Source of the DNA: Bilabrum cf. latius
Taxonomy: Eukaryota; Bigyra: Bicosoecida; Bigyra; Bicosoecida
Reading direction: 5' to 3'
NCBI GenBank assembly: GCA_965178125.1
Contig: OZ237768.1
Span: forward strand, 620,001 to 684,000
DNA length: 64,000 nt
A program made the translations under genes and the position numbers. The first letter of the stretch is position 1. Each line of letters starts with the position of its first letter. The notes under the pieces were generated by a model, which saw only the letters and a list, made by a program, of their open reading frames with translations, was not told the DNA's origin and ran no database searches. Shown here piece by piece: positions 25,801 to 37,186 of this stretch.

Positions 25801-27720
25801 AGTGACATGGTGGAACCCGTGGCGGCCGCCGTGCCGCAGCCCACCAGCCCCATCAATGCCCCGCGCTACCCCTCCCCCGCCCGACCCCCTTGCGGGGTCC
25901 TCCTCCACCACTTTGCGCGGGGGGGGGAGAGGAGACAACTGCGCAGCGGCCGCGTGCGGCTGCATGGCAACGCAGGCGAGGGCCACGGCGCCTTCGTCCC
26001 CAATGTCGTTCCAGGAGAGGTCCAGCGTGCGCACGGGGCCGGACACCATCATTCTCATCAGCGGGGCAAGGGAACGCGGAGACAGGCCGCAGCGGGCCAG
26101 GTCCAGCACCTGCAGCCGAGCCGATCCGTGCCTTGCCACGTCATAGTGAGTCACTTCCCGCCGCCAATCCACCGATGGAGCGCCACCCGTCCCTCCCAAG
26201 CTGCTCTGACTGGCCGTTCCAGGCGCGCTCGTCACACCTGCACCGTGCGCAGGGTCTTCTATTTCGGTTGGTACGCGGGCGGATTCGGAGGCGTGCGACC
26301 TCGCGTGAATGCCAGCCGACTGTAGGCCGATGGTCGCATCTGCCCTGGCCCGCAGCTCCTCGGGAGCCTAGGGCTTCACCTGGGGACCCCTGGGCTGGAA
26401 CCCCCTTTTCTTCGGCTTGCGTGGGGGCTTGAACTTGGCCATGCGCATCCTCGGGGATCGGACCCCCGCAGCAGCCGCGAAGAACGAGGAGGACACGGTG
26501 GCGGTGGGCTCGCCCGGGGGGATGGCAGCGGAGGATGCAGGGGCCGCTCTTCGGAGCAGTCGCATGGCCTCGTCCCGTTTGTCCACCCCTCCCCTCCTCT
26601 TGGCCGCCTGCGTGGCTCTCATTCTCCTCTGCTTGACCTCCTTGGAGGCGTTGTCCTCGCCGATGATCCTGTTCCCCCGGGGATTGAGCCCGCACTCTTT
26701 CAGCAGCCCATCCACGAGGACAGGCACCTCCGGCGGCAGTCGAGGCTCCCGACCCTGCGCACTCGTCACACTGGAAGGGTCCCCGTCGCCGCAGACGGCC
26801 TCGGCGAGTGCCGCCAGCCCCGGGCCATCGAGGAAGCTGCACCCGCTGAGCGACAGCAGCTGCAGCCTGCGAGCCGCCAGCCCTATGGCGCCTGCGCACC
26901 CGCACGTGAGCGCCGGATTGTCCCCCAGCTCAAGGGCTTTGAGCCTTGGTGCCACGCCATGCACGAGGGCCCGGCAGAGCGCCACAGCGTCTGCGTCCAC
27001 CAGGCTTGTACCCGCCAGGCAAATGCGTCGGATCCGCTGCGCGGACAGTGCCAGCGAGGGCAAGACGCATGGTCGCAGCTGCCTGGCCACCGCTGGGTCC
27101 CCAGGCGCCGCCAGGGCAGTCGCCTCTGCTCCCAGGCCGGCGATCACGCTAGCCGACGGCGAGAACCCGAGCGACTTGCACATAGACTCGTACTTCTGGG
27201 CCGGATCTGCGACGATCGTCAGCGCGCTAGAGCCGTGATGGCCTCTATGCTTGCCTTGCAAATCGTCGAAAAGATCGATGTCGAGCCCGCTGCCGTTTGG
27301 GTGAGCACCACTGCCAGCAAAGTTGATCCTGCGGCTACTCTTCGGGGGAGATCGGTTGCGAGAACCAGTGCGTCTGGATGACATCTTGACATCCATTGGT
27401 GACGTGAGAATGGGAGCACGCTTTGGCCTCGCGGGCTCGAGCTTCGTCTCCTCTGCAGGGTCCTGGGATTCCCAGCCCGACGCCTGCCGTCGTGGTTGCA
27501 TGGTTGCCCGTAGTCCATCGAACCGCGACGAAAGGCTTCCTGATGCAATAATGCCACTTGTTATCTTCTTCAGGGTCGATCGCGCAGAGAAAGATCCTGT
27601 GGCGGGCTGTGAGGGGCCGCTCGAGACGCCGAGCTTTGACAAGTCGATGGTCCGCATTTTGCCTCCTCTCCTGTAGCGCTTCTCGATGTCTGCTGCAAGG
27701 GACGAATCAGTTCGGTCCAT
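22852..27720 (-). CDS. Large leucine-rich-repeat protein with C-terminal helical module
   Basis: ATG 27720 (MDRTDSSLAADIEKRYRRGG) to TAA 22852-22854 is one frame of about 1622 aa. It is split by TAG at about 26365, 25756, 24055, 23392, 23308 and 23167. RNI-like LRRs occur at about residues 220-310 (IRRICLAGTSLVDADAV; LKALELGDNPAL), 530-585 (LQVLDLARCGLS; VRTLDLSWNDIGDEGA), about 653 (SIRSLHLAFNGVGTRGA) and 717-785 (LRELDMSSNQIGAPAA). One TAG lies inside an LRR just before SIRSLHLAFN, which supports read-through. A Lys-rich patch follows (KKKKRKGKGKGKG). The C-terminal part (FREAFRFWASSSVTD, LCRFEFIEAVLRLA, TFTDFLEAVARLAD) resembles the EF-hand-like helical region of large protist LRR proteins. 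The tail is Gly/Ser/Arg-rich. Cytoplasmic or ciliary roles are only possibilities. Confidence 0.72.
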
Positions 27721-28299
27721 TGCTGTACTGTATACAAAATAAATAAATGACCAAGCTGCCTGGATATCCCCGGGAGCTCGCTTTCTTGCCCCTGGTTTCC
27801 GTTGTGTGCGACCAAGCCGGAAGTCGAGCGGTCGCGTGGATCAAATTTCAATTTGCGTGCGAGCTGATGAAACGAGAGGTCGAGATTGAGTCATTTTCTT
27901 TCGTGCAAGACACCGACCATTCACCGAGGCGAAAGGCCGGTGCACTTGCGCGCACAATCCCGCAATTAATGTTGCAAAGCGGCACAACCGAAACCCCGAG
28001 GGTCCCCGAGCACACACCTCCCGCGCCGGCTCAACATCGTGTGGCAACGCACAACCACGCAAACAAAGCAGCGGCATTGGTACCGAACCCAGGCATCCGT
28101 CGGGCGCTCGCCGCTGCTGAAAAACTAGCAGCGAGGCGAGCAGACGCACAAGGACACCAGGGAGCGGCACCACCGTGCAATGCACGCAGCGGTGCAACCA
28201 GCACGAACACCAAGCGCATGGGGGGGCACAACTCAGGGCACTCTTATCCCCGGCGGTGACGATCCACCGCAATGCACTGCACCCGACAAGCGGCGCTGC
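27721..28299. other. Intergenic region between LRR gene and eEF2
   Basis: Both neighbours are on the minus strand, so this holds the eEF2 3' region and the LRR-gene promoter. ORFs present in several frames show no recognisable domain and are probably chance products of the composition. Confidence 0.5.
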
Positions 28300-31200
28300 T
28301 CACAGCTTGTCGTAGTAGTTCTCCAGCGGCGGGGGCTGGGGCTTGTCTCCCTTCCTCACGCGGATCTCGGAGATGATCTCGTTGAGCTGGCTGCCCTCCT
28401 TGAAAGCATCGCCCACCATGGGCTCGTAGTGGCTGAAAGAGCACTGGGGGAATCCCTTTCCGCCCGTGTTGGAGCGCACCTCGCCGGCGAATCCGAATGA
28501 CTCGGCCACGGGCAGGTTGCACTTGAGGATCTTGATGGGGGTACCTTCCTTGTCGATCTCCTCGTTCACCACACCGCGCTTGTTGGCGATCAGGGTGTAG
28601 ATGGGACCCACCAGCATGGAGGGCACGGAGATCTCTGCCAGGTAGATGGGCTCCATGAGCGTGGGGGAGGCCGTGTACATGGCGGCGAAGCACACTCGGC
28701 GGCACGTGGGCATGATCTGGCCCTGGCCACGATGGATGGAATCAGAGTGCAGGGTCGCGTCGTACAGACGGAACACGGCGCCGCGCACTGGCTCCGAGGC
28801 AAGGGGCCCGGCCAAGGTGGCCCACTGGAATCCGGCCATGACGCCGTCCTTGATCTCGTTCAGGTACTGCACGGCCTTGGAGGCGTCGATCATCAGGTTG
28901 GCGCCCCTGTTCTCAGGGCCGAAGCCCCACAGCCTCTTGCCGTCCACCTCCTCTGCGGTGAAGCCGTTCTCGGGGAACTCCTCGCGGATGTACTTGCCGC
29001 GCGCCTTCACGTCGCGGGTGGTGGTCTCCACCTTGCCGTTCTCGATGGCCACGGACAGGTCGTTGGTCATGGGCTTGCACTTCACGTACAGCCTGTTGTG
29101 CTTGTTGGCAGACTTGCTCAGGCACATCATGGAGGACTCCTCGGTGATGGTCTCGCAGTAGGACACGATGGGGTCCTTCTCGATCAAAGGCACGGTCCCG
29201 CCCAGGAAATCGTCGCGCAGATCCTTGATGCAGATCTCCAGGTGCAGCTCACCGGCGCCGGCGATCACGGCCTCGCCCTCCTCCTGCTTGATGACCACGA
29301 GGGGGTCGGACTTGGCCAGGCGCTTGAGGCCCTCCACCAGCTTAGGGAGGTCCGAGGGGTTCTTGGGCACGACTGCCTTGCGCACCACAGGGGACACGGA
29401 GTACTTCATCTGCTTGATGTTGTGCGCGCCCACAAAGGTGGAGATGGTGCCCGACTTGATCAGGTACTGGTCCACGCCCACGAGCCCGCAGGTGTTGCCG
29501 GCGGGGACGTCGGCCACGGCCTCGGTCATGCCGCCCATCATGATGAGGGTCCTCTGGATGCTCTTCTCCCAGAGGTCGTCCTTCTTGCCAGGGGTGTAGT
29601 TGGGGCCCATGATGCGCACCTTCTGGCCGGTGGCGATGCGGCCGGAGAACACGCGACCGAAGGCGTAGAAGCGCCCGCCCTTGTCCGAGGTGGGCACCAT
29701 CTTGGACACGTACATCATCAGGGGACCCTCGGGGTCGCAGTTCCTCATGGCGATGGCGGCCTCGTCGTCGGCGGGGCCCTCGTACAGGTCGGCCACGCGG
29801 TACTTCTGGGCGCGGCGGGGGGAGGGGAGGTGCATCACGATCATCTCCAGCACAGCATCACCGGCGGGCAGCCACTTCTGCATGATGCGCTTGAGGAGCA
29901 CCTTGTCACGGAGGTCCTTCTCGTCGGACTTGAGCTTGACGCCGATGCCCTTGAGCATCTTCTCCACCATGTCGGTCTTGTTGGTCAGCACGGCGTTGGC
30001 CAGCTGGTAGATGGGGTCCAGGATGAACTGCACGAAGGCGCGCTTGGCCTCGCCCTCACGGATCAGCTTGTCGGACTTCTTCCAGGAAGTCTTCTTCTTG
30101 CCGGTCTTGGGGTCCTTGGACTTGACCATGCACCACGAGCCCCACAGGCGCTGGCGCATCTTGTACCGGGTGGTCGAGAACTTGGTCGAGTAGATCTTGG
30201 CGAACTGCTTGAGGGTGAAGCCCCAAGCCTGCAGGCCGGATCCGAAGGCCACGGTGCCGGCCTCCGGCTCCACCATGACGGTGCCCAGAGAGGCCTTGGT
30301 GCGGTCGTCGGCGTACGTGGAGATGACCACGTTCACGTTCTCGATGGCCTGGCGCAGCTTGAGGTAGGCCTCCTCGGGCTCGGTCTTGAGCTCGAGGACC
30401 ATGCGGTCCAGCTTGTTGATCATCAGCACCGGCTTGATGCGCTCCTGGAGGGCCTGCTGCAGCACGGTCTCGGTCTGCACGCACACGCCGGACACGCAAT
30501 CTACCACCACGAGGGCGCCGTCGGTCACGCGCAGGGCAGCGGTCACCTCGGACGAGAAATCAACGTGGCCGGGGGAGTCGATCAGGTTGATCAGGAAAGA
30601 CTTCTCCGAGATCATGACGCCGTCACCGATCTTCTCAACCTCCTCCTCCTCCTCGGCGGCGGCGGCGGCACCGCCCTCGGCGGCCTTCTTCTCCTCCTCG
30701 GTAGGGCCCTTGCCGGCCTTCTCGGCGGCGGCCTTGGCCTCGGCCTCGTCCTCGGCGTCCAGAGAGCGCTCCAGGGCCAGGTCGTACTCGAAGTACATGG
30801 ACACGCCGGTCGACTTGATGGTGATGCAGCGCTCCTGCTCATCCGCGCGGGTGTCGGTGAAGCGGGCCTCGCCGGCCTTGGAGGCGGCGATGATGCCTGC
30901 CTTGGACACGAGGGAATCGGTCAGGGTGGACTTTCCGTGGTCCACGTGGGCAATCACCGACATGTTACGGATGTTGTTGGTGTAGTCCATGATGGACCTG
31001 CGAGACGAATGATAGAGCAGTGCCAGACAAAAACACGGATGCAAAGAGCCAAGAGCAGTGACGGCCCGCGAACCACTTCAGAATGGCTTCGCACTCCGAC
31101 ACTAGCACGGACGAATGACAAGTAACCAGCCCCATGGTGATATAAATACCATACTATAAGAATCCTAGCCTGGTCCTACCCAACCAGGCTCAACATTACA

Positions 31201-31504
31201 ATCCGAAGGCTATTTAGAACGATCAACGCAGCATCACACGCAAGGCAACAAGTAAAGCCGCTAGCACTGCAATTCATCTTACCGCAGCTGGTCTGTCGTG
31301 AAGTTCGGCTGCGATTACAAGCAGAGAGGGGAAAACGGGGCGTGCGCCGTGCAAATCATCGGCCTGGGAGCGGCTCTCGTACAGGGTGCGGGGTACAGCC
31401 TGAACGTATCTTGGTTCATGCTCCATCCAGCTGAACGGAAGCAGTCATTGCATCCATTATCGGAATTTAACACTAGTTTAAATTCTATGTTGCTTGCTTA
31501 CCAT
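28300..31504 (-). CDS. EEF2: Translation elongation factor 2 (eEF2)
   Basis: eEF2 is the GTPase that translocates mRNA and tRNAs on the 80S ribosome. Exons: 31504-31502 (only ATG), 31308-31283 (26 nt), 30997-28300. Donors are GTAAGC and GTAAGA; acceptors end CAG. The product has 908 aa and begins [18 protein letters not shown], matching the universal eEF2 N-terminus. G1 AHVDHGKST, switch region [19 protein letters not shown]3 DSPGH and G4 NKLD are present. The diphthamide-loop region reads [15 protein letters not shown]. An Ala/Glu-rich insertion of about 50 residues ([17 protein letters not shown], then poly-Glu) lies between the switch and G3. The stop is TGA, and there is no in-frame TAG, as expected of a highly expressed gene avoiding a recoded codon. 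It is divergent from the plus-strand gene at 31790. Confidence 0.96.
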
Positions 31505-31789
31505 GGTGAACGGGTTTACCTGCCGAAGAACCCCAGAAAAACGAATGGTTGGTAGTCGCACCACTTCGCGGTCGCGAGGATCGGATCGATTGGTCGCCAT
31601 GGGCGGTTGTAACTGCATAATTTGGTTACAACCGAGAATTGCCCAAGCGTGCGACCAGGCCAAATTGATCGCGACCTCAAGCCTGGTTACTTGTGTGAAC
31701 AATGCGCACCTGAATCGTGCATTTACAGTTCAAGTTGCAGGATACGTTGACACGCACAGTCGGATACTACCCCGTGCTCGGGCCGGGCG
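31505..31789. promoter_or_regulatory. Divergent promoter region, eEF2 / low-complexity protein gene
   Basis: These 285 bp separate two start codons on opposite strands and must include both 5' UTRs and promoters. The eEF2 start lies in a tiny first exon, so the following intron may also carry regulatory signals. No TATA box or initiator was assigned with confidence. Confidence 0.5.
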
Positions 31790-34700
31790 ATGTCAACGCA
31801 GCACATTTCATCTCGCCTGCGCTACGGCAGGCAGTTAGAACTGGCCGGAGACTCTGGACGAGACGCAGTCAGTCAAATGCGACCCAATGAATCGAATGGA
31901 GCCCCCCACCCTTCGCATACCAGGCACGTATCGCCCAGGCTCACAAGCCCGCGGTTCGAAGTTTCCACTGGAACTATCAGAAGAGCTCGAGCTGGCGCAG
32001 GGCCACTATCAGTGAGCCAACAAATCCGGTAGGAGGCACGCTAGCAGGCACTTGCCGCGGATCGATCGGCGGGATCTTCGTCTGGTCACGCAAAATCGCA
32101 CGATACGCGCCTGTCTGTAGAGCCGACCAGTGTGCTGCCGGCTGCATCACAGTTTCGATCAGGTGTGGGCTCCCACACAGCTACCTCAGACATGCCAACC
32201 ACCCGAAAGCACGGTTCAAGCAGGCGAATCGAATCCGTGTCCTCCCCCAGAGGAGGGAAGCCTCCCGGCAGCGGCTCCGTCAGCGGCAGCGGTGGCAGGG
32301 CTGGTGAGGAGGACGAGTGGCCCGACACGAGCGGGTTCTAGCCATCCTATTCGCCCCGTATCGCATGCTCTAGCAAAGGTACAGGGGCAGGTGCGGGTGC
32401 GGGTGCGGGCTCAGGTGCACCGAACGGTGGCGCTCTAGTCAACGGCAGGCACGTGTTCATGCGCATGCCTAGCCGTGGCAGGTCTTCCCTGTTGGGGTCA
32501 TCGTCACGTGGGCCGCAGAAGGGTGCAGCGCATGGCAGTGCAAAAGAAGGCCCCGGGATTGTGGCTTGGGGCATCATGATGCACAAGGGGAGCGGCGGCA
32601 GCAGCAAGCACCGTGGTGTGGCGAGTACGAGGTAGGATCGGAGTGTGACGAGCGCACTCGGCACTCCTTCTCCTCCCTAGCATGGGCGAGGTGCGCACTC
32701 GTCACACATCAGTTCGGCCTCGCCGCGGTTGAACGTAGCACGCCCCTCTCCCAGGAGCCAGCGCGCTCTACTAGCTGCCAGTGTGACGAGTGCTGCATCC
32801 GCTTCCCCCCTTGGCATGCCCAGCCCGCCCTCCAACGGTGTGACGAACAAGTACAGGAGGCGACCGCTGCGAGACCGGGCCAGTGGGGGTGCAAGTGGTG
32901 TTTGGGGAAGCGGCAGGGGCAGCGGGCGTGCGGGTGATCTGGGTCTCGGCAGCGCGGACAAAGGCATGGGTCTCGGTGTGACGAGTGGTTCCCCGGCTGC
33001 TGAAGTACTGCAGCCGCTCGTGTCACGGGTGGGTGTAGGGGGTGGCACTGGCGCTGCAGCTGCTCTGGAAGGCGGGTTGGCAGGCGGTGTTAGTGCAGGG
33101 GCAGGGCCAGGCGCAGGGATGGGCAGTACTAGACTCGGTGGCGGTGAATCTGCAGATGACTCGGAGGGGGGCCGAGGGGCGGCGGGTGTGTTTGATCCGG
33201 AAGGGGGCCGAGGGGCGGCGGGTGTGTTTGATCCGGAAGGGGGCCGAGGGGCGGCGGGTGTGTTTGATCCGGAAGGGGGCCGAGGGGCGGCGGGTGTGTT
33301 TGATCCGGAAGGGGGCCGAGGGGCGGCGGGTGTGTTTGATCCGGAAGGGGGCCGAGGGGCGGCGGGTGTGTTTGATCCGGAAGGGGGCCGAGGGGCGGCG
33401 GGTGTGTTTGATCCGGAAGGGGGCCGAGGGGCGGCGGGTGTGTTTGATCCGGAAGGGGGCCGAGGGGCGGCGGGTGTGTTTGATCCGGAAGGGGGCCGAG
33501 GGGCGGCGGGTGTGTTTGATCCGGAGGGGGGCCGAGGGGCGGCGGGTGTGTTTGATCCGGAAGGGGGCCGAGGGGCGGCGGGTGTGTTTGATCCGGAAGG
33601 GGGCCGAGGGGCGGCGGGTGTGTTTGATCCGGAAGGGGGCCGAGGGGCGGCGGGTGTGTTTGATCCGGAAGGGGGCCGAGGGGCGGCGGGTGTGTTTGAT
33701 CCGGAAGGGGGCCGAGGGGCGGCGGGTGTGTTTGATCCGGAAGGGGACGATCATCGCATGGTGGTGCACGCGCTGGGCATCGGCAGGGCCCGACCCGCGG
33801 TGCCGAGTGACGGGAATAGCGGTGTGACGAGTGCCCACGGCGTGGACGTGCTGGTGCCCGGGGCAGCTGCCCAGATGCTATCATCCAATGACCCCTCCCC
33901 TTCGTCATCGTCATCTGGGGGGTCCCAGGCGGGCGTGCCGCGGGATGACGAGCACAAGCAGCACCTGGAAACAGCAGCGGCAAAGCCCAACGAACCCACA
34001 GATACGCAGTCCGTGGCCGGCACCGAAACCAGTGTGACGAGTGAGGCGGACGGACAGGAGCTGGAGCTGGAGCTGGCACTTCCAGATGGCGGCGTGAACG
34101 TAGCGGATCTGTGGGGCTCTGCCCACGGCCAGGGAACAAGGGGCGGCGTCGCCGGCCCTGAGCAGCTGAGGCGGCAGGATTCGGAGCAGATGGTACGAGA
34201 TCTGGGCGGGGTGTCTCTGGACATGTTTGGGGCCATGGGAGATGAGGAACAAGACAATGGGGTGGGTGCGAGCGGGGCTGCCGCCGGTGCGGGAGCAGGA
34301 GAGGGCCAAGGAACCACCAGTGCGAAAGAGAACCAATCGCGAGAGGGCACTACCACCACCGGCGCGCACGACTCGGAGCCCAAAAACACCGCTAGTCAGG
34401 GCCAGGGCACAGCGACCATCAGCCGGGGGCTCGGCACTGCGAGCAACGAGACCATGTCTCTGGCGCCCCCGGTGCGGCGCATGAGAACTGCCCCGAGGAG
34501 GCACCGGCCTTCACGAACGTTCGTTGTGGACGAGCCCATGGTGCTGGGAGTCGCGGCGGGCGGGGTGGGGCTGGGAACAGACAGCGAGGGGCGGGCCTCC
34601 AAGGGGTCGAGGGGGGGCAGGGGCAGCGGGCTGGGGCTGGGGCTGGGCGGCGGGATGGCAGCGGGGGCCGTGTCTCCGGGGATCGGATCGAGGATCGGAT

Positions 34701-35776
34701 CGAGGATCGGATCGGGGAGCCTGTAGAGCGGCAGCGCGCAGCCCCCGAGACGTGCCTCCCTCGGGTCCTCTTCTCTGGCAGGCCGTGGTCATGGTGATGG
34801 TGCTGACGATTGCGTGCCCCCCTCTGAGGCGAAGAGCCCGGCAGCAGTGGCAGGTGCGATGCTGGTGGGCGGGCGGGGGATGGTACTGGGCGACCTGGCA
34901 GGAAAAGAAGATGAAGAGAACAACACCGTTGAGGTGACCCTGGGAGGGTTCGGAGATGCAAGGGGTGTGACGAATGCGCGGGGAGTGAGGAGGAACTCCA
35001 CCGGTGGAGCTACTGCTGCCAGGCGCACGGGACTCGGACAGGGCGATGCGGGTGTGACGAGTGCACCAGGTACGAGCAGCGATGGCGCATCCGAGGCGGG
35101 CGCCTCTGTCGGGTCCCACGCCGCATCGATGGATGCCAGCGAGAGCTCCAGCAGCGGCGCGCTCGACCGTGTGACGAGTGGATCGGTGCGCGCCAACAGC
35201 AGCGGCGCGTTTGCCAGTCAGCCGGCCGCGGGAGGGCTCCGGTCCCGGGCTGTCTCGGAGTCTGCTGTGACGAGTGCATCCGCATCCGCCCCGTCCTCGC
35301 CCCTCGCAGCTGTGGCGGCGGGCCGCGATGTCACGGAAACCGCTGGTGCGGGTGTGACGAGTGCGGGCGGTCGGTCCTCGAAGGGCAGCGGGAGCATGGG
35401 CGGGGGTGGGGGCGCCAGGGAACAAGAGCAGGAACAGGGGCCTAGCAGGGCCACCCTGCTGTGGGGCTCCCTACGGCTGCACCGGGGGCAGCTGGTGCGG
35501 CGGATGCGGCTGCGGCCCGAATCTGGCGCGGGCAGCAGCAGCAGCGGTGGGAATGGGAAGGGCGGGGCTGGCGCGGGTGCCAGGGGGGAAGAGGGGCATG
35601 AGGGTGATGGGGGGAGCGAGACGGGGACGAGTCGCGGTAATTCTGGCTCCGGGTCAAGGCTGGGGGTCCGGTCCAGATTGCGCGGCGCTGGCTCCGCCGG
35701 GAGCTTTGGAGGTGAGGACACGGGTGGTGCCAGTGGGCGGTTTGTTTCTGCTGACCTGGAGCCCATTGTGGAGTGA
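31790..35776 (+). CDS. Large Gly/Ser/Ala-rich low-complexity protein with 16 x 12-aa repeats
   Basis: ATG 31790 (MSTQHISSRLRYGRQ) to TGA 35774-35776 gives about 1328 aa in one frame, read through TAG at about 32033, 32045, 32339, 32633, 32678 and 34724. A TGA upstream closes the frame. Most of the protein is predicted to be disordered. Residues about 459-650 are 16 near-perfect copies of EGGRGAAGVFDP. The tetrapeptide VTSA recurs because the overrepresented 11-mer TGTGACGAGTG is sprinkled through the coding sequence. No enzymatic domain or membrane segment was seen. Unusually, the repeat region is open in several frames, so shadow ORFs cover it on both strands. Confidence 0.62.
33164..33739 (+). 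repeat. Coding minisatellite, 16 x 36 bp
   Basis: Exactly 576 bp = 16 units of 36 bp, each encoding EGGRGAAGVFDP. Units are almost identical; one carries a GAG/GAA synonymous difference (near 33524). The length is a multiple of three, so copy-number change keeps the frame. Confidence 0.95.
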
Positions 35777-35924
35777 TTATTACTTGTTCGGATGAAAAGT
35801 TCAATGGAGCGCAATACACCGATAGCTCCGCAGGCGCACGATATTTCGCGGTTGCGAACGGATTGTGACGAGTGTTCGGACCACGTTGCCAAAGTCATCG
35901 TTATAGCGACAGAGGGGCGCAACC

Positions 35925-37018
35925 ATGAAGTTTGCAGCAGTCCTTTAGGGTAGCCTTATTGGTACACCCTTCACGGAGTGCGTAGCATTGATTTTACTCG
36001 CCGCTGGCACTCTTGGGGTGGTCGTAGGCATCCCAATGGCATCAACGTGGGGCTCAGATGTGGTCATCGACTCTGCCGAAGTGCAGTCCATCGCTTTTCA
36101 AGTCCTAATTGTATATGCTGGCATCCGCCTGGCTATCGTATCACTTGCAACGGCATGTAGGGCCACGGTAGGCTTGAAAATTGAAGGTGGGACACGATCT
36201 ACGAGCATATCTGCCCTACGATGCTTACCCGACCATTACTTCATCAACATCCACAGTGTATCCTCTTTCTCGCAGACATTATCATTGCTTCGCTGGCTAT
36301 AGCATTGTTTTGGTACCTTGAGTAGGGAGGATTCACTGGTCAATCAGCAATCGACTTAGCGAAGCCTGTCGTTGGTTCTGTGGGAGCTCGTCTGTTGAAG
36401 CGCTTGGTGGCATCCTCACTAAAGGAACTGCGCCTCGTCAAGCAAATCGCGGTGATGTGCCTGCATTTTCACCTGGTCGTCCGTCTGGCGTTCGTTGCGT
36501 ACGCCGCGGCTCGATTCGTCGTTGTGCTCACATGCTAGGCGCTGGGTTTCTGCAAGGGTACTCCGCTGTGGGGCCCAGGGGGCTTGGCTGATATATTTCC
36601 AACACTAAGCATTGCAGGGCTGTACTGGCCAGGGGCCAGCAAGGCTAGCAGCAGCGACCGAGCAGCCGAAGCGAGCAGCGGCGGTGTTGTTGATGATAGC
36701 GATCGCAGAGGTGGTGATGATGAGGAGGAGGATGATCTTGGTACCAAGGGCGGCTTTAATAGCGAGCAGCGGGGACTGGCGGGAGGGGCCGAAGGAGAGG
36801 AAGAGGAGGAGGAGGAGGAGGAAGAGGAAGAGGACACTCGAGGGAATGCGGGCGAAGTCGGCGGCCTCAGGCAGCGGCGCAATCAAAGCAAGAGGGGGGA
36901 GGGCAAGAAGGGCAAGGGCAAGAAGCGGCGGGAGGACAGCGAGAGCAGCAGCGATGACGAAGACCCGCTGCCCGTGTACATAACCCAAAAGAGGACGGGG
37001 AGAAACCGCCGGCGATGA
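35925..37018 (+). CDS. Small multi-pass membrane protein with acidic/basic tail
   Basis: Two exons, 35925-36156 and 36276-37018 (intron 119 nt, donor GTAGGG, acceptor CGCAG), give 324 aa ending in TGA. The start MKFAAVL is followed by a TAG (Gln). Hydrophobic segments: VALILLAAGTLGVVVGIP, FQVLIVYAGIRLAIVSLATA, then across the splice YIIIASLAIALFWYLE, and LVVRLAFVAYAAARFVVVL. The splice model is supported by joining two hydrophobic stretches in frame. The C-terminal third is cytosolic-like: Asp/Glu-rich (a run of about 13 Glu), then Lys/Arg-rich (KKGKGKKRRED), ending RTGRNRRR. Family not recognised. TAGs at about 36315 and 36534 are read through. Confidence 0.6.
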
Positions 37019-37186
37019 TTGACAGGTGCATGCACAACTGATATTACACATCTGCCTGATTGCGCTCGTGTTCGCAATGTCACAGCAAGCGGATGAAACA
37101 CGAAGACTTGGTGATTTAGATCCGGATCCGATCGTAGGAATTCGAATTCGCAGCCTCAGCTCTCCTAAGGCATTTATTTGAGCAAC

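Noticed and set aside
28732-31125. 797-aa plus-strand ORF rich in His/Gly/Leu
   Set aside because: Antisense shadow of eEF2; its composition is explained by the eEF2 codons and it has no domain of its own.
33023-34139. Long minus-strand ORFs with repeated RIKHTRRPSAPF or DQTHPPPLGPLP
   Set aside because: Antisense readings of the 36-bp minisatellite, which is open in several frames because its length is a multiple of three.
32641-35360. Repeated TGTGACGAGTG as a CRISPR-like or telomeric array
   Set aside because: Spacing is irregular, both orientations occur and copies lie inside coding sequence; it is a dispersed motif, not an array.
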